64,000 bases of DNA, from NCBI RefSeq assembly GCF_002846495.1, contig NZ_PJNE01000001.1, positions 186,001-250,000 of the forward strand, read 5' to 3'. This DNA is from Phycicoccus duodecadis (lineage in GTDB: Bacteria > Actinomycetota > Actinomycetes > Actinomycetales > Dermatophilaceae). Below the pieces are notes generated by a model, which saw only the letters and a program-made list of their open reading frames with translations, had not been told where the DNA came from and did not search any database. How positions within the stretch are numbered: position 1 is the stretch's first letter; every line of letters begins with the position of its first letter. A program made the translations under genes and the position numbers. Shown here piece by piece: positions 43,596 to 53,612 of the stretch.

Positions 43596-44717
43596 TCAGG
43601 TGCCGAAGCGCCCGGGGCCCTCGTCCTCGATCGGCAGCGCGCCCTGGAACGCCTGGTGCGCCGGCACCGGTAGGCCGAGGTGGCGCCACGCCGCGGCGGT
43701 GGCGGCGCGCCCGCGAGGGGTGCGCAGGATGTAGCCCTCGCGCACGAGGTAGGGCTCGGCCACGGTCTCGACGGTGTCGGACTCCTCGCCCACCGCCACC
43801 GCGAGGGTCGACAGGCCCACCGGCCCCCCGCCGAAGCGGCGGCACAGGGCCTCCAGGACCGCACGGTCGAGCCGGTCGAGCCCGGCCTGGTCGACGTCGA
43901 ACAGCGCCAGGGCCTCGCGGGCGGCGTGCTGGTCGACCCGCCCCTCGCCGTGGACCTGCGCCCAGTCGCGCACCCGGCGCAGCAGCCGGTTGGCGATGCG
44001 CGGGGTGCCCCGGGAGCGGCCGGCGATCTCGTGCACGCCGTCGGCGTCGGCCTCGACCCCGAGCAGCCCGGCGGAGCGGTGCAGGATGGTGACGAGGTCG
44101 GCCACGTCGTAGAAGTCGAGGTGGCCGGTGAAGCCGAAGCGGTCGCGCAGCGGGGCCGGCAGCAGCCCGGCGCGGGTGGTGGCGCCGACGACCGTGAACG
44201 GCGGCAGCTCGAGCGGGATGGCCGTGGCTCCCGGCCCCTTGCCGACGACCACGTCGACCCGGAAGTCCTCCATGGCCAGGTAGAGCATCTCCTCGGCCGA
44301 CCGGCTCATCCGGTGGATCTCGTCGAGGAAGAGGACCTCGCCCTCGTCGAGGCTCGACAGCACCGCGGCCAGGTCGCCCGCGTGCTGGATGGCCGGGCCG
44401 CTCGTGACGCGCAGCGGGCGCTCGAGCTCGGCGGCCACGATCATCGCCAGGGTGGTCTTGCCCAGCCCGGGTGGCCCCGATAGGAGCACGTGGTCGGGCG
44501 GGCTGCCGCGGCGGCGGGCGGCCTCGAGCACCAGGCCCAGCTGCTGACGCACCCTCGGCTGGCCGGGGAACTCGCTGAGCCGGCGCGGGCGCAGGGCGGC
44601 CTCGACCACCCGCTCGTCGTCGCTGGTGGCGGGGTCGACCACGCGCGCGGTGGCGTCGAGCGAGCCGTCGGCCTCGCGGACCTCGCTGAAGAACCCGCCG
44701 GGTGTCTGCTCGCTCAT
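43596..44717 (-). CDS. ruvB: Holliday junction helicase RuvB
   Basis: 373 aa AAA+ motor that drives branch migration with RuvA. Walker [10 protein letters not shown], Walker B LFLDEIH, sensor 1 VGATTRAG, sensor 2 [16 protein letters not shown], and the DNA-binding winged helix with [15 protein letters not shown] 44717 overlaps the ruvA stop (ATGA). Confidence 0.97.
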   Translation of the reverse strand: MSEQTPGGFFSEVREADGSLDATARVVDPATSDDERVVEAALRPRRLSEFPGQPRVRQQLGLVLEAARRRGSPPDHVLLSGPPGLGKTTLAMIVAAELERPLRVTSGPAIQHAGDLAAVLSSLDEGEVLFLDEIHRMSRSAEEMLYLAMEDFRVDVVVGKGPGATAIPLELPPFTVVGATTRAGLLPAPLRDRFGFTGHLDFYDVADLVTILHRSAGLLGVEADADGVHEIAGRSRGTPRIANRLLRRVRDWAQVHGEGRVDQHAAREALALFDVDQAGLDRLDRAVLEALCRRFGGGPVGLSTLAVAVGEESDTVETVAEPYLVREGYILRTPRGRAATAAAWRHLGLPVPAHQAFQGALPIEDEGPGRFGT

Positions 44718-45328
44718 CGGCGCATCTCGCGCAGGGCCAGGCGCAGGTAGGCGGCGACGTCGGCGTCCGCGGGCGCGCTGCCGGCCACGCGCTCGACGGC
44801 GTCGGCCGCCTGCTTGCTGCTCCAGCCCAGCCCGACCAGCGCCTCGGAGACCTGCTCGCGCCACGGCTCGCCGGACCCGGCGGCGGCCGTGGCGGCGGGG
44901 CCGCCCGACGACGTGCCGGTGCCGTGCAGCGCGGCCACCTTGTCCTTGAGCTCGAGGACCAGGCGCTGGGCCGACTTGGCCCCGATACCCGGGATGGCGG
45001 TGAGGGCCTTGGCATCGCCGCGCACCAGGGCGCCGGCCAGCTCGTCGGGGCCCATGACCGACAGCATCGCCAGCGCCAGCCGCGGCCCGACGCCCGAGAC
45101 GGTCTGCACCGTCTCGAACATGTCGCGCTCGGAGGTGGCGGCGAAGCCGTACAGGGTGAGGGAGTCCTCGCGCACGACCAGGCTGGTGGCCAGGCTCGCC
45201 TCCTGGCCGCGGCGGCATCCGGAGGCGGTGGCGGGAGTGGTGTGCACCAGCATGCCGACGCCCCCGACCTCGACGACGACGTGGTCGAGCCCGACGTGGC
45301 CGACCGGGCCGCGGACGGAGGCGATCAT
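44714..45328 (-). CDS. ruvA: Holliday junction protein RuvA
   Basis: 204 aa. N-terminal OB fold ([20 protein letters not shown]), tandem helix-hairpin-helix motifs ([15 protein letters not shown] and [19 protein letters not shown]) that hold the four-way junction, and a C-terminal RuvB-contact domain. Overlaps ruvC by 4 bp. Confidence 0.97.
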   Translation of the reverse strand: MIASVRGPVGHVGLDHVVVEVGGVGMLVHTTPATASGCRRGQEASLATSLVVREDSLTLYGFAATSERDMFETVQTVSGVGPRLALAMLSVMGPDELAGALVRGDAKALTAIPGIGAKSAQRLVLELKDKVAALHGTGTSSGGPAATAAAGSGEPWREQVSEALVGLGWSSKQAADAVERVAGSAPADADVAAYLRLALREMRR

Positions 45329-45837
45329 CGGCGGGCCGCCTCGGCCAGGGCGGTGAGCCGGGCGGTCTGGGCGCCGCGCCAGCTGTGGCAGATCGCCAGC
45401 GCGAGGGCGTCGGCGGCGTCGGCGGGCTTCGGGGGGGTGTCGAGCCCCAGGATGCGGGTGACCATGGCGGTGACCTGGGCCTTGTCGGCGCGGCCGCTGC
45501 CGGTGACCGCGGCCTTGACCTCGGTGGGGGTGTGGAAGACGACCGGGAGGCCGCGGCGGGCGGCGGCCAGCAGCGCGACGGCGGTGGCGTGGGCGGTGGT
45601 CATGACGCTGGCGACGTTGACGTCGGCGAAGACCCGCTCGATGGCCACGACCTCGGGGTCGTAGCGCTCGAGCCAGGCCTGCACCTCCTGCTCGAGGTAG
45701 AGCAGGCGCGCGCCGGGCTCAGCACCGCTCGGCGTGCGCACCACCCCCACGGCCACCATCACGGCCTTGCCGGGCCGGCCGTCGACGACGCCGAGGCCGC
45801 ACCGGGTGAGGCCGGGGTCGACACCGAGGACGCGCAC
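45325..45837 (-). CDS. ruvC: Holliday junction resolvase RuvC
   Basis: 170 aa. RNase H-like nuclease that cuts junctions. Asp7 in [10 protein letters not shown], Glu in VAIERVF and the late acidic pair in DAADALALA form the catalytic site. GTG 45837 has a strong ribosome-binding site (GGAGGAG) 6-7 nt upstream. First gene of ruvCAB, under a LexA-box-like site. Confidence 0.96.
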   Translation of the reverse strand: MRVLGVDPGLTRCGLGVVDGRPGKAVMVAVGVVRTPSGAEPGARLLYLEQEVQAWLERYDPEVVAIERVFADVNVASVMTTAHATAVALLAAARRGLPVVFHTPTEVKAAVTGSGRADKAQVTAMVTRILGLDTPPKPADAADALALAICHSWRGAQTARLTALAEAARR

Positions 45838-45858
45838 GATCGACTCCTCCGGGGGCTA

Positions 45859-45870
45859 GAACACCTGTTC
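45859..45870 (-). promoter_or_regulatory. LexA (SOS) box upstream of ruvC
   Basis: GAAC-ACCT-GTTC, a perfect match to the GAAC-N4-GTTC core of actinobacterial LexA boxes, ending 22 bp before the ruvC start. SOS control of ruvCAB is known in mycobacteria. Confidence 0.75.
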
Positions 45871-45929
45871 GGAGACCACGCTACGGGAGCGCGGTCGAGC
45901 CCTGGCGCAGCGACACGCGCGGGGCGGGC

Positions 45930-46691
45930 TCAGTCCTCGGAGTCGTCGAGCTCGGCCAGGACGTCGTCGGGGATGTCGCCGTTGGCGAAGACGTCCTGGA
46001 CGTCGTCGGAGTCCTCGAGGGCCTCGATGACGCGGATCATCCTGCGGGCGCCCTCGAGGTCGAGCGGCACCTGGAGGTTCGGCACCCACGAGGCCTCCGC
46101 GGAGTCGTAGTCGACGCCGGCCTCCTGGAGGGCGGTGCGCACGGCGACGAAGTCGGTGGCCTCGGACACGATCTGCCACGCGTCGCCGTGGTCGTTGACC
46201 TCGTCGGCGCCGGCCTCGAGCACGATCTCGAGGATGTCGTCCTCGGTCTTGTCACCCTTGGGGACGACGACCACGCCCTTGCGGTCGAAGACGTAGCTGA
46301 CCGAGCCGGGGTCGGCCAGGGCGCCCCCGTTGCGCGTGAGGGCGGTGCGCACCTCGGCCGCGGCGCGGTTGCGGTTGTCGGTGAGGCACTCGATGAGGAC
46401 CGCGACGCCACCGGGCGCGTAGCCCTCATAGGTGATGGTCTCCCAGTCGGCCCCGCCGGCCGTGGCCCCCGACCCGCGCTTGACCGCGTTGTCGATGTTG
46501 TTGTTGGGGACCGAGGACTTCTTGGCCTTCTGGATGGCGTCGTAGAGCGTCGGGTTGCCCGAGACGTCGCCGCCGCCGGAGCGGGCCGCCACCTCGATGT
46601 TCTTGATGAGCTTGGCGAAGAGCTTGCCGCGCTTGGCGTCGATCGCCGCCTTCTTGTGCTTGGTGGTCGCCCACTTGGAGTGGCCGCTCAT
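45930..46691 (-). CDS. YebC/PmpR-family protein
   Basis: 253 aa. [23 protein letters not shown] is the family N terminus (first 20 residues suffice), and [19 protein letters not shown] and [12 protein letters not shown] follow. Members bind DNA as regulators, or assist translation of Pro stretches (TACO1-like role). ATG 46691 has GAGGGAG upstream. Between pdxT and ruvC, the standard place. Confidence 0.95.
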   Translation of the reverse strand: MSGHSKWATTKHKKAAIDAKRGKLFAKLIKNIEVAARSGGGDVSGNPTLYDAIQKAKKSSVPNNNIDNAVKRGSGATAGGADWETITYEGYAPGGVAVLIECLTDNRNRAAAEVRTALTRNGGALADPGSVSYVFDRKGVVVVPKGDKTEDDILEIVLEAGADEVNDHGDAWQIVSEATDFVAVRTALQEAGVDYDSAEASWVPNLQVPLDLEGARRMIRVIEALEDSDDVQDVFANGDIPDDVLAELDDSED

Positions 46692-46851
46692 GAACGCTCC
46701 CTCAGACTCTGTGTCGCGATGTCGGCGGGCATCCGGTGGACCGGCCCCGCCCGCCGCCTCGTAGCCGAGGGGCCTGGCGGTGGGTCCGCTGCCGCGCGGC
46801 GACGATCCTACCCGCGCGCGAGCGGCCCGTCCCCGACGGTTCCGGCCCCGG

Positions 46852-47481
46852 TCACCGTCCTCGACGCGTGGCGCGCACCACCATGTCGACGAAGAGCCGG
46901 TGCAGCCGGTGGTCCCCGGTCACCTCGGGGTGGAACGACGTCACGAGCAGGGAGCCCTGCCGGGCCGCGACGATGCGCCCGGCGGCCGGGCCGGTCTCGA
47001 CCCGGGCCAGGACCTCGACGGCCGGGCCTGCCTCCTCCACCCAGGGGGCCCGGATGAAGACGGCGCGCACCGGTTCTCCCCCGATCTCCCGGATGTGCAG
47101 GTCCTCCTCGAAGGAGTCGACCTGGCGGCCGAAGGCGTTGCGGCGCACGAGGATGTCCATGCCGCCGAGGGTCTGCTGGCCCGCGGCCCCGTCGGCCAGG
47201 CGGTCGGCGAGCAGGATCATCCCCGCGCAGGAGCCGTAGACGGGCAGACCGGCGGCGATGCGCGCGCGCAGCGGCTCCTGGAGGTCGAAGGCGCGCACGA
47301 GCTTGTCGATGGTGGTCGACTCGCCCCCGGGCACGACCAGCCCGTCGACGGCCTCCACCTCGGCCGGGCGCCGCACGGTGACGGCGCGGGCGCCGCCGCC
47401 CTCGAGGGCGGCGAGGTGCTCGCGGACGTCGCCCTGGACGGCCAGGACCCCGACGACGGGTGCGGTGGTGGTCACGGCCAC
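46852..47481 (-). CDS. pdxT: Pyridoxal 5'-phosphate synthase glutaminase subunit PdxT
   Basis: 209 aa. Releases ammonia from glutamine and channels it to Pdx[19 protein letters not shown], nucleophile Cys in YGSCAGMI, and the His-Glu pair in [12 protein letters not shown] 47481 is given; GTG 47475 fits better with a leaderless start because TAGCAT (47489-47484) ends 8 nt before it. Normally next to pdxS, but here separated from it by two plus-strand genes and a membrane-protein gene. Confidence 0.95.
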   Translation of the reverse strand: MAVTTTAPVVGVLAVQGDVREHLAALEGGGARAVTVRRPAEVEAVDGLVVPGGESTTIDKLVRAFDLQEPLRARIAAGLPVYGSCAGMILLADRLADGAAGQQTLGGMDILVRRNAFGRQVDSFEEDLHIREIGGEPVRAVFIRAPWVEEAGPAVEVLARVETGPAAGRIVAARQGSLLVTSFHPEVTGDHRLHRLFVDMVVRATRRGR

Positions 47482-47483
47482 CG

Positions 47484-47509
47484 ATGCTACGGGCGCCCCT
47501 GCCTAGGCT
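47484..47509. promoter_or_regulatory. Back-to-back leaderless promoters, pdxT and GNAT
   Basis: TAGCAT on the minus strand (47489-47484) serves pdxT and TAGGCT on the plus strand (47504-47509) ends 6 nt before GTG 47516. Only 14 bp separate the two -10 boxes, so the two polymerases should compete. Confidence 0.55.
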
Positions 47510-47515
47510 GCGGGG

Positions 47516-48052
47516 GTGGGTACCTCCTCCGACGTGGCGCTGCGGGACCGCGAGCCGGCCGACCTGCCCCGCCTGGTGGGGGTGCTAGAGGCCCAGCAGG
47601 CCGGGAGCGGCTACCCGGTGCGCTGGCCGCTGCCGTTCCCTGCCGAGGAGTTCGTGGTGCGCCCCGGCGAGCTCGGCGCGTGGGTCGCGCAGGTCGGCGG
47701 GGTGGTGGCCGGGCACGTGGCGCTGCTGCACCCGGCGTCCGGCTGGGAGGCTGCGGCGTTCCGCGAGGCGATGGGGCTGCCGCCCGAGCGGATGGCGACG
47801 GTGTCGACGCTGTTCGTCGACGCCGAGCGACGGGGCGCCGGCATCGGGACGCGGCTGATCGACGTCGCGGTGGCGCACGCGCGGGCGCTGGGTCGGGTCC
47901 CCGTGCTCGACGTGGTCCAGGAGCACTCCCCCGCCGCCGCCCTCTACCGCCGGCGGGGCTGGCGCGTGGTCGGCGAGGCCCGTCCGCACTGGCTCCCGGC
48001 CGACCGCGAGCCGGTGCTGCTGATGACCCTCGACGACCCGGCGGAGGCCTGA
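47516..48052 (+). CDS. GNAT-family acetyltransferase
   Basis: 178 aa. Acetyl-CoA loop AERRGAGIGTRLIDVAVAHA and C-terminal EHSPAAALYRRRGWRVVGEA, the GNAT pattern. Substrate unknown. Reads with kynU (86 bp downstream) and, like it, starts leaderless. Confidence 0.85.
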   Translation: MGTSSDVALRDREPADLPRLVGVLEAQQAGSGYPVRWPLPFPAEEFVVRPGELGAWVAQVGGVVAGHVALLHPASGWEAAAFREAMGLPPERMATVSTLFVDAERRGAGIGTRLIDVAVAHARALGRVPVLDVVQEHSPAAALYRRRGWRVVGEARPHWLPADREPVLLMTLDDPAEA

Positions 48053-48125
48053 CCCCGGGCGGTGCCGCCGCTCGCTCGGGAGCATCCGGACCTGACCGGC
48101 CTGCCTCGGGGGCAACAGCACCCGC

Positions 48126-48131
48126 TAGCGT
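48126..48131 (+). promoter_or_regulatory. -10 box of leaderless kynU promoter
   Basis: TAGCGT ends 6 nt before ATG 48138; no ribosome-binding site. Confidence 0.6.
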
Positions 48132-48137
48132 CGTCGC

Positions 48138-49376
48138 ATGTCGTCAGCGCTGATGGACCGGGCCCGGGCCCTCGACTCCGAGCACGCCGCCACCGACCTG
48201 CGCGGGCGCTTCCGGCTCCCCGCCGGGCTCGTCTACCTCGACGGCAACTCCCTCGGCGCGCTGCCCGCCGGCGTGGCCGAGGCCGTTGCCGACGTCGTGC
48301 ACCGCCAGTGGGGCAACCGTCTCATCGCCAGCTGGAACGAGGCCGACTGGTGGGGCGCCCCGACCCGCGTCGGTGACCGCATCGGCGAGCTCGTCGGGGC
48401 CGGCGCCGGCCAGCTCGTCTGCACCGACTCGACCACCGTCAACCTCTACAAGTGCGTCGTCGCGGCGGCCCGGATGCGGCCCGGGCGGGGGGTCGTCCTC
48501 ACCGACCCCGCCTCCTTCCCGACCGACCTCTACGTGACCCGGGCCGCGGCCCGCGACGCCGGTCTGACCGTCGAGCTCGTGAGCCCCGCCGACGCCCCGG
48601 CCCGCATCGTCGCGCTCGGCGACGCCCTGGCCCTGGCCTCCTACAGCTCGGTCGACTACCGCACCGGTGAGCTCTGGGACCTGCCCGCCATCACCGACGC
48701 CGCCCACGCCGTCGGCGCCCTGGCCTGCTGGGACCTCTGCCACTCGGCCGGAGTCCTCGAGGTCGGCCTCGACGAGCACGGGGCCGACCTCGCGGTGGGC
48801 TGCGGCTACAAGTACCTCAACGGCGGTCCCGGCGCCCCGGCCTTCCTGTACGTCGCCCGGCGCCACCAGGACGCCTTCGACCAGCCGCTCTCGGGCTGGA
48901 ACGGGCACGCCACCCCGTTCGCGATGGCCCCCGACTTCACGCCGGCCCCCGGCATCACCCGCGGACGGGTCGGCACGCCCCCGCTGCTCTCGATGCTCGC
49001 GCTCGAGGCCGCGCTGCACGCCTACGACGCCGTCCGGGTCGCCGACCTGCGGGCCCGCTCGCTCTCGCTCACGGGGCTCTTCCTCGAGTGCCTCGACGCG
49101 CTCGCCCCCGAGGTCGAGGTCGTCACCCCGCGCGATCCGGCGCGCCGCGGCTCGCAGGTCAGCCTGCGGCATCCGGCGGCCTACGGGGTGGTGCAGGCGC
49201 TCATCGCGCGCGACGTGGTCGGTGACTTCCGCGAGGCCGACATCGTGCGCCTGGGGTTCGCCCCGATGTACCTCTCGCACGTCGACGTCGTCCGCGCCGC
49301 CGAGCACCTGCGAGCGGTCCTCGACGGCCGCGAGCACGAGCGCCCCGAGTTCGCCCGCCGCGCCACGGTGACCTGA
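48138..49376 (+). CDS. kynU: Kynureninase
   Basis: 412 aa PLP enzyme that cleaves kynurenine or 3-hydroxykynurenine to (hydroxy)anthranilate and alanine. [11 protein letters not shown] at the N terminus, [23 protein letters not shown] and the PLP-lysine segment [16 protein letters not shown] are characteristic. No other kyn gene is nearby, so the partner enzymes must be elsewhere. It lies on the opposite strand between pdxT and pdxS, whose product PLP is its cofactor. Confidence 0.93.
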   Translation: MSSALMDRARALDSEHAATDLRGRFRLPAGLVYLDGNSLGALPAGVAEAVADVVHRQWGNRLIASWNEADWWGAPTRVGDRIGELVGAGAGQLVCTDSTTVNLYKCVVAAARMRPGRGVVLTDPASFPTDLYVTRAAARDAGLTVELVSPADAPARIVALGDALALASYSSVDYRTGELWDLPAITDAAHAVGALACWDLCHSAGVLEVGLDEHGADLAVGCGYKYLNGGPGAPAFLYVARRHQDAFDQPLSGWNGHATPFAMAPDFTPAPGITRGRVGTPPLLSMLALEAALHAYDAVRVADLRARSLSLTGLFLECLDALAPEVEVVTPRDPARRGSQVSLRHPAAYGVVQALIARDVVGDFREADIVRLGFAPMYLSHVDVVRAAEHLRAVLDGREHERPEFARRATVT

Positions 49377-49391
49377 GCGGCCGACGGGCGA

Positions 49392-49409
49392 GCGGGCCGG
49401 TCAGCCCGC
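49392..49409. terminator. Short hairpin between convergent kynU and DUF2550-like gene
   Basis: 6-bp stem (49392-49397 with 49404-49409, 6-nt loop) containing the stop of the minus-strand gene. Weak. Confidence 0.3.
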
Positions 49410-49922
49410 GACCGCTCCCCCGGCCTGGTGCAGCACCCAGAGGAACTCGTCGGCGTAACGCCGCTCGCGCAGGGACTTGAGGTCGTTGCCCATCCACTGG
49501 TTGATGTGCTCGTGGCTCACGGTGGCGTTGACCCTGCCGGTGGCGGGGGTCTCGAGCCAGACCTCCTGCCGCGCGAGCAGGCTGTTCTTACCCGCACGCA
49601 CCTGGTGGGCGGGGACGAGCCAGGTGGGCGGGCTCTGCGGCCCGGCCGGGTGGAAGCCGAGCCACCCGTTCTCGATGCGCAGCACCCCGACCTGCTGCCC
49701 CGGCAGCACCATCGCGCCGCCCGGCGAGAGCTGGGCGTTCCACTGGCCGACGGGGACGGGGGGCGGGGCGGCGGGGTCGTAGCCCGCGGCCGCCACCGCA
49801 CCCCCGACCGACGCCGGCACACGGGGGCGCCGGGTGTGCAGCCAGAGGAACAGCGCGACCCCGGCCGCCGCCAGCGGCAGGAGGCCGACCAGCACGCCGA
49901 CCAGCCCGATCACCGCGTCCAT
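49401..49922 (-). CDS. Membrane-anchored protein, 173 aa (DUF2550-like)
   Basis: One N-terminal transmembrane helix (about 4-26, IGLVGVLVGLLPLAAAGVAL), a Pro-rich linker, then a beta-rich domain with GVLRIENGWLGFHPAG and LVPAHQVRAGKNSLL, which recalls PH-like DUF2550 proteins. ATG 49922 is chosen over GTG 49937. 19 bp after the pdxS stop, so probably in the pdxS unit. Function unknown. Confidence 0.65.
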   Translation of the reverse strand: MDAVIGLVGVLVGLLPLAAAGVALFLWLHTRRPRVPASVGGAVAAAGYDPAAPPPVPVGQWNAQLSPGGAMVLPGQQVGVLRIENGWLGFHPAGPQSPPTWLVPAHQVRAGKNSLLARQEVWLETPATGRVNATVSHEHINQWMGNDLKSLRERRYADEFLWVLHQAGGAVAG

Positions 49923-49941
49923 GCCGGCCCCCCGCACGGGC

Positions 49942-50844
49942 TCACCAGCCGCGTTCGGCCAGCCGGTGCGGCTGCGGGATCTCGTCGACGTTGATGCCGA
50001 CCATGGCCTCGCCGAGCCCGCGCGAGACCTTGGCGATCACGTCGGGGTCGTCGTGGAAGGTCGTCGCCTTGACGATGGCCTCGGCGCGCTGCGCGGGGTT
50101 GCCCGACTTGAAGATGCCCGAGCCGACGAAGACGCCCTCGGCGCCGAGCTGCATCATCATGGCCGCGTCGGCAGGGGTCGCGATGCCGCCCGCGGTGAAG
50201 AGCACGACCGGCAGCTTGCCGGCCTCGGCGACCTCCTTGACCAGCTCGTACGGGGCCTGGAGCTCCTTGGCCGCGACGTAGAGCTCGTCGGAGGACATGG
50301 ACCGGAGCCGGTTGATCTCGGCGCGCAGGGTCCGCATGTGGGTGGTGGCGTTCGAGACGTCGCCGGTGCCGGCCTCGCCCTTGGAGCGGATCATGGCCGC
50401 GCCCTCGGTGATGCGGCGCAGGGCCTCGCCGAGGTTGGTCGCGCCGCACACGAACGGCACGGTGAACTGCCACTTGTCGATGTGGTTGGCGTAGTCGGCC
50501 GGGGTGAGGACCTCGGACTCGTCGATGTAGTCGACGCCGAGACTCTGCAGGACCTGGGCCTCGACGAAGTGGCCGATGCGGGCCTTGGCCATCACCGGGA
50601 TGGAGACCTCGGCGATGATGCCGTCGATCATGTCGGGGTCGCTCATCCGCGAGACCCCGCCCTGGGCCCGGATGTCGGCCGGGACGCGCTCGAGGGCCAT
50701 GACGGCGACGGCGCCGGCGTCCTCGGCGATACGGGCCTGCTCGGGGGTGACGACGTCCATGATGACGCCGCCCTTGAGCATCTCGGCCATGCCGCGCTTG
50801 ACGCGGGTGGTGCCGGTGCTCGTGGCGCTCTGCTGTTCGGTCAT
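49942..50844 (-). CDS. pdxS: Pyridoxal 5'-phosphate synthase lyase subunit PdxS
   Basis: 300 aa (beta/alpha)8 barrel that makes PLP from ribose 5-phosphate, glyceraldehyde 3-phosphate and ammonia. [32 protein letters not shown], the catalytic Lys in AKARIGH and [16 protein letters not shown] are all present; strongly conserved. Leaderless start: TAGAAT ends 6 nt before ATG 50844. Confidence 0.97.
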   Translation of the reverse strand: MTEQQSATSTGTTRVKRGMAEMLKGGVIMDVVTPEQARIAEDAGAVAVMALERVPADIRAQGGVSRMSDPDMIDGIIAEVSIPVMAKARIGHFVEAQVLQSLGVDYIDESEVLTPADYANHIDKWQFTVPFVCGATNLGEALRRITEGAAMIRSKGEAGTGDVSNATTHMRTLRAEINRLRSMSSDELYVAAKELQAPYELVKEVAEAGKLPVVLFTAGGIATPADAAMMMQLGAEGVFVGSGIFKSGNPAQRAEAIVKATTFHDDPDVIAKVSRGLGEAMVGINVDEIPQPHRLAERGW

Positions 50845-50850
50845 GCCGCG

Positions 50851-50856
50851 ATTCTA
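50851..50856 (-). promoter_or_regulatory. -10 box of leaderless pdxS promoter
   Basis: TAGAAT on the minus strand, exactly 6 nt before ATG 50844. Confidence 0.65.
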
Positions 50857-50896
50857 GGACCGCCGGCGAGGGCGCCCGACCAGGGGCTGAAGGTTC

Positions 50897-51496
50897 TCAG
50901 CGGGCCAGGGCCGTCGGGAGCTCGTCGGTGAACTCGACGCGCTCGGGCAGCGCGGCGTGCCCCGAGAGCCGGAACACCCGCACGACCCACTTCTGGCGCA
51001 CCCGGCGCACCTCGCGCACCGCGTCGTTGTGGAAGCGGCGGGCCATCCGCACGCGCAGGCCGCTGGCGGCGATGCGGTCGAGGCTGTCGTCGACGAGCTC
51101 GTCGCCGCGCGAGCGGAGGTCGGCCACGACCTCGTCGGTGAGGGTGACGGCCAGGATCTCGCTGAGCGAGGCCTCGACCTCCTCGCGGCCCCCGAAGTGC
51201 TGCCCGTCGAGGAGGTCCTCCGCCAGGGGGTGCTCCGTGGTGCGCTCGACCGACTCGGTGGCGGCGTCCGCCAGCAGGAGGGCGGTGGCCGGGTCGAGGG
51301 CTCCGCTGTTGGCGAGCTCGAGGGTGGCCTCGGCGCGCCGGACGAGCTGGGCGTCGAGGGCCGACATCGCGCCCTCCACCTTGGCGTGCAGGCGGTCGAG
51401 GCGGGCCGCGGCGTACGAGAGGTACCAGGCGACCCCGATGAGCAGGATGACGACGAAGGTCGTGACCTGGAGGATGTCGACGTTGGTGCTGCTCAC
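50897..51496 (-). CDS. LemA-like membrane protein
   Basis: 199 aa. One transmembrane helix (about 9-30, QVTTFVVILLIGVAWYL), then YAAARLDRLHAKVEGAMSALDAQLVRRAE, the helical pattern of LemA-type proteins, and a C-terminal part with MARRFHNDAVREVRRVR. The corresponding slot after pimA in mycobacteria holds a NUDIX-related gene. GTG 51496 overlaps the pimA stop. Function not established. Confidence 0.72.
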   Translation of the reverse strand: MSSTNVDILQVTTFVVILLIGVAWYLSYAAARLDRLHAKVEGAMSALDAQLVRRAEATLELANSGALDPATALLLADAATESVERTTEHPLAEDLLDGQHFGGREEVEASLSEILAVTLTDEVVADLRSRGDELVDDSLDRIAASGLRVRMARRFHNDAVREVRRVRQKWVVRVFRLSGHAALPERVEFTDELPTALAR

Positions 51497-52680
51497 GGCC
51501 GGTCACCCCCCGGCACGCTGCGCACGAGCCGGCTCCACAGCCCGCGAGGACCGTCGACCAGCTCGGCGTGGGCGCCGGCCAGGGCCGTCTCGTAGACGGC
51601 CATCACCTGGCGCGAGACCGGCTCCCAGTCGAACACCCGAGCCCGTTCGCGGCCGGCGGCGCTGAGGCTCGTGCGGCGCGCGGGGTCGCCGAGCAGCGCG
51701 AGCACCGCGGCGGCCAGCCCCGGCGCCGACCCGGCCTCGTGCAGGACGCCGGTGCGGCCGTCGTCGAGCACGCGCACGAAGGCCGGCAGGTCGGACGCGA
51801 CGACGGGCGCCCCGGCGGCCATCGCCTCGACCAGCACGATGCCGAAGCTCTCGCCCCCGAGGTGGGGCGCGACGTAGGCGTCGACCGAGCGCAGCAGCGA
51901 CTCCTTGTCGGCGTCGCTCACACCGCCGAGGACCTCGACGGCGGCGTGCACCCGCGGGTCGGCCTTTCGCAGCAGGTCGCCGGCGTCCCCGGGCCCCGCG
52001 ACCAGCAGGCGGGTGCCGGGCCGGGCCTCGAGGACGGTGGGCAGCGCGCGCAACAGGACCTCGAGGCCCTTGCGGGGCTCGTCGACCCGGCCGAGGAACG
52101 CCAGGGTCGGGCGCTCGTCGGTGCCGACCCACGCCTCGCGGCGGGGGGCTCGGCCGAACCGGTCGACGTGCACGCCGTTGGGGATGATGTAGGTCTCGCC
52201 GCCCAGGTGTCGGCGCACCGTGGCCGCCGCGTCCTCCGAGACCGCGATGCGGGCGCGCAGCTTCTCGAGCGAGGGCCGCAGCACGGGGTTCGCGGCGTGC
52301 ATGGCGCGCGAGCGGCTGGTGGCGGTGTGGAAGGTCGCGACGACCGGCTCCTCGGCCGCCCACAGCGCCATCAGCGAGACCGACGGGGTGACCGGCTCGT
52401 GCAGGTGCACCACGTCGAAGCCCCCGGACTCCAGCCAGCGGGTGACCCGGGTGGAGGTGACCGGGCCGAACGTCAGCCGCGCCACCGAGCCGTTGTAGCG
52501 CACCGGCACCGCGCGCCCGCACGAGACCAGGTAGGGCGGCACCTCGGCGCCGTCGTCGGCCGGCGCGAGCACCGAGACGTCGTGCCCCTGGGCCAGGAAG
52601 ACCTCGGCCAGGTCGCGCACGTGGAACTGCACTCCCCCGGGCACGTCGAAGGAGTACGGGCACACCATCCCGATCCTCAC
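51493..52680 (-). CDS. pimA: Phosphatidylinositol alpha-mannosyltransferase PimA
   Basis: 395 aa GT4 enzyme that adds the first mannose from GDP-mannose to the inositol of PI on the inner membrane face. MVCPYSFDVPGGVQFHVRDLA and HLHEPVTPSVSLMALW in the acceptor domain, GRVDEPRKGLEVLLRALP and HLGGESFGIVLVEAMAAGAP in the donor domain. GTG 52680 overlaps the acyltransferase stop (GTGA). Context pgsA-PatA-PimA makes the assignment firm. Confidence 0.93.
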   Translation of the reverse strand: MRIGMVCPYSFDVPGGVQFHVRDLAEVFLAQGHDVSVLAPADDGAEVPPYLVSCGRAVPVRYNGSVARLTFGPVTSTRVTRWLESGGFDVVHLHEPVTPSVSLMALWAAEEPVVATFHTATSRSRAMHAANPVLRPSLEKLRARIAVSEDAAATVRRHLGGETYIIPNGVHVDRFGRAPRREAWVGTDERPTLAFLGRVDEPRKGLEVLLRALPTVLEARPGTRLLVAGPGDAGDLLRKADPRVHAAVEVLGGVSDADKESLLRSVDAYVAPHLGGESFGIVLVEAMAAGAPVVASDLPAFVRVLDDGRTGVLHEAGSAPGLAAAVLALLGDPARRTSLSAAGRERARVFDWEPVSRQVMAVYETALAGAHAELVDGPRGLWSRLVRSVPGGDRP

Positions 52681-53612
52681 GGCGCGGCCGCCGGGGCACG
52701 CGCCGGGTCGAGGTCGTCGACGAAGACCCGCTGGAGCATGTGCCAGTCGGAGGTGTACCGGCGGACGGCATCGCCGAGGACGTCGGCGCAGGCCTGCGTC
52801 ATGGCCACGACCTTCTCGCGGGTCGCACCGGTGGCGGGCACCTCGACCGGCGGGTGGAAGACGATGACGATGCCCCAGCCGCGGCCCCGGCGCTCGTGCC
52901 GGATGGACACCGGGAACAGCGGGCGGCGCTCGGCCAGGGCCAGGGCCGCCGGGCCCGGTGCCATCCGGGCCGGCAGGCCGCAGAAGTCGACGGTGACGCC
53001 CTGGCGGGTGAGGTCGCGGTCGGCCAGCAACGGGATGACCTGCGGGGTGCGGGCGGCCTCGCGCAGGGCGGGGAACACCTCGGGGCCGCCGGTCAGCGGG
53101 AGGATCGTCATCCCCAGGCCCTCGCGGAACTCGAGGAACTCGCGGAAGACCTCCTCGGGCTCGAGCCGCTCGGCCACGGTGGTGACCGGGCCCAGGAACT
53201 GGGTCCCCCAGGCGCCGGCGAGGTCCCAGTTGCCCAGGTGGCCCAGGAAGCAGACGGCCGAGCCGCCGGCGTCGAGGACCTCGCGCACGGCGTCGTCGCC
53301 CTCGACCCGGACCCGGGCCAGGATGGCGTCGCGGTCGAGCACCGGCAGGCGGAAGGCCTCGCAGTAGTAGCGCAGGTACGACCGCATCCCCTCGCGGACC
53401 AGGGCGTCGAGGGCGGCGTCGTCGAGCTCGGGTCGTACGCGCGCGTAGTTGGCGCGCATCCGGGCCGCTCCCCCGCGGGCCACGGTGACGTCGGCCACGG
53501 CGTCGAAGAGCCGGTAGGCGGCCCGTTCGGGCAGGCGGCGGACGGCGGCCCAGCCGAGGCGGTGGCCCGCGACGGTCGCGGAGGCCGCGAGGTCGGCCGG
53601 CAGCCCCCTCAC
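52677..53612 (-). CDS. PIM acyltransferase (PatA-type, LpxL/HtrB fold)
   Basis: 311 aa membrane-associated acyltransferase that palmitoylates the mannose of PIM. LGHLGNWDLAGAW carries the His-x4-Asp catalytic pair and LADRDLTRQGVTVDFCGLPA the substrate region. GTG 53612 overlaps the pgsA stop (GTGA). Standard member of the thrS-HIT-pgsA-PatA-pimA run. Confidence 0.93.
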   Translation of the reverse strand: MRGLPADLAASATVAGHRLGWAAVRRLPERAAYRLFDAVADVTVARGGAARMRANYARVRPELDDAALDALVREGMRSYLRYYCEAFRLPVLDRDAILARVRVEGDDAVREVLDAGGSAVCFLGHLGNWDLAGAWGTQFLGPVTTVAERLEPEEVFREFLEFREGLGMTILPLTGGPEVFPALREAARTPQVIPLLADRDLTRQGVTVDFCGLPARMAPGPAALALAERRPLFPVSIRHERRGRGWGIVIVFHPPVEVPATGATREKVVAMTQACADVLGDAVRRYTSDWHMLQRVFVDDLDPARAPAAAP

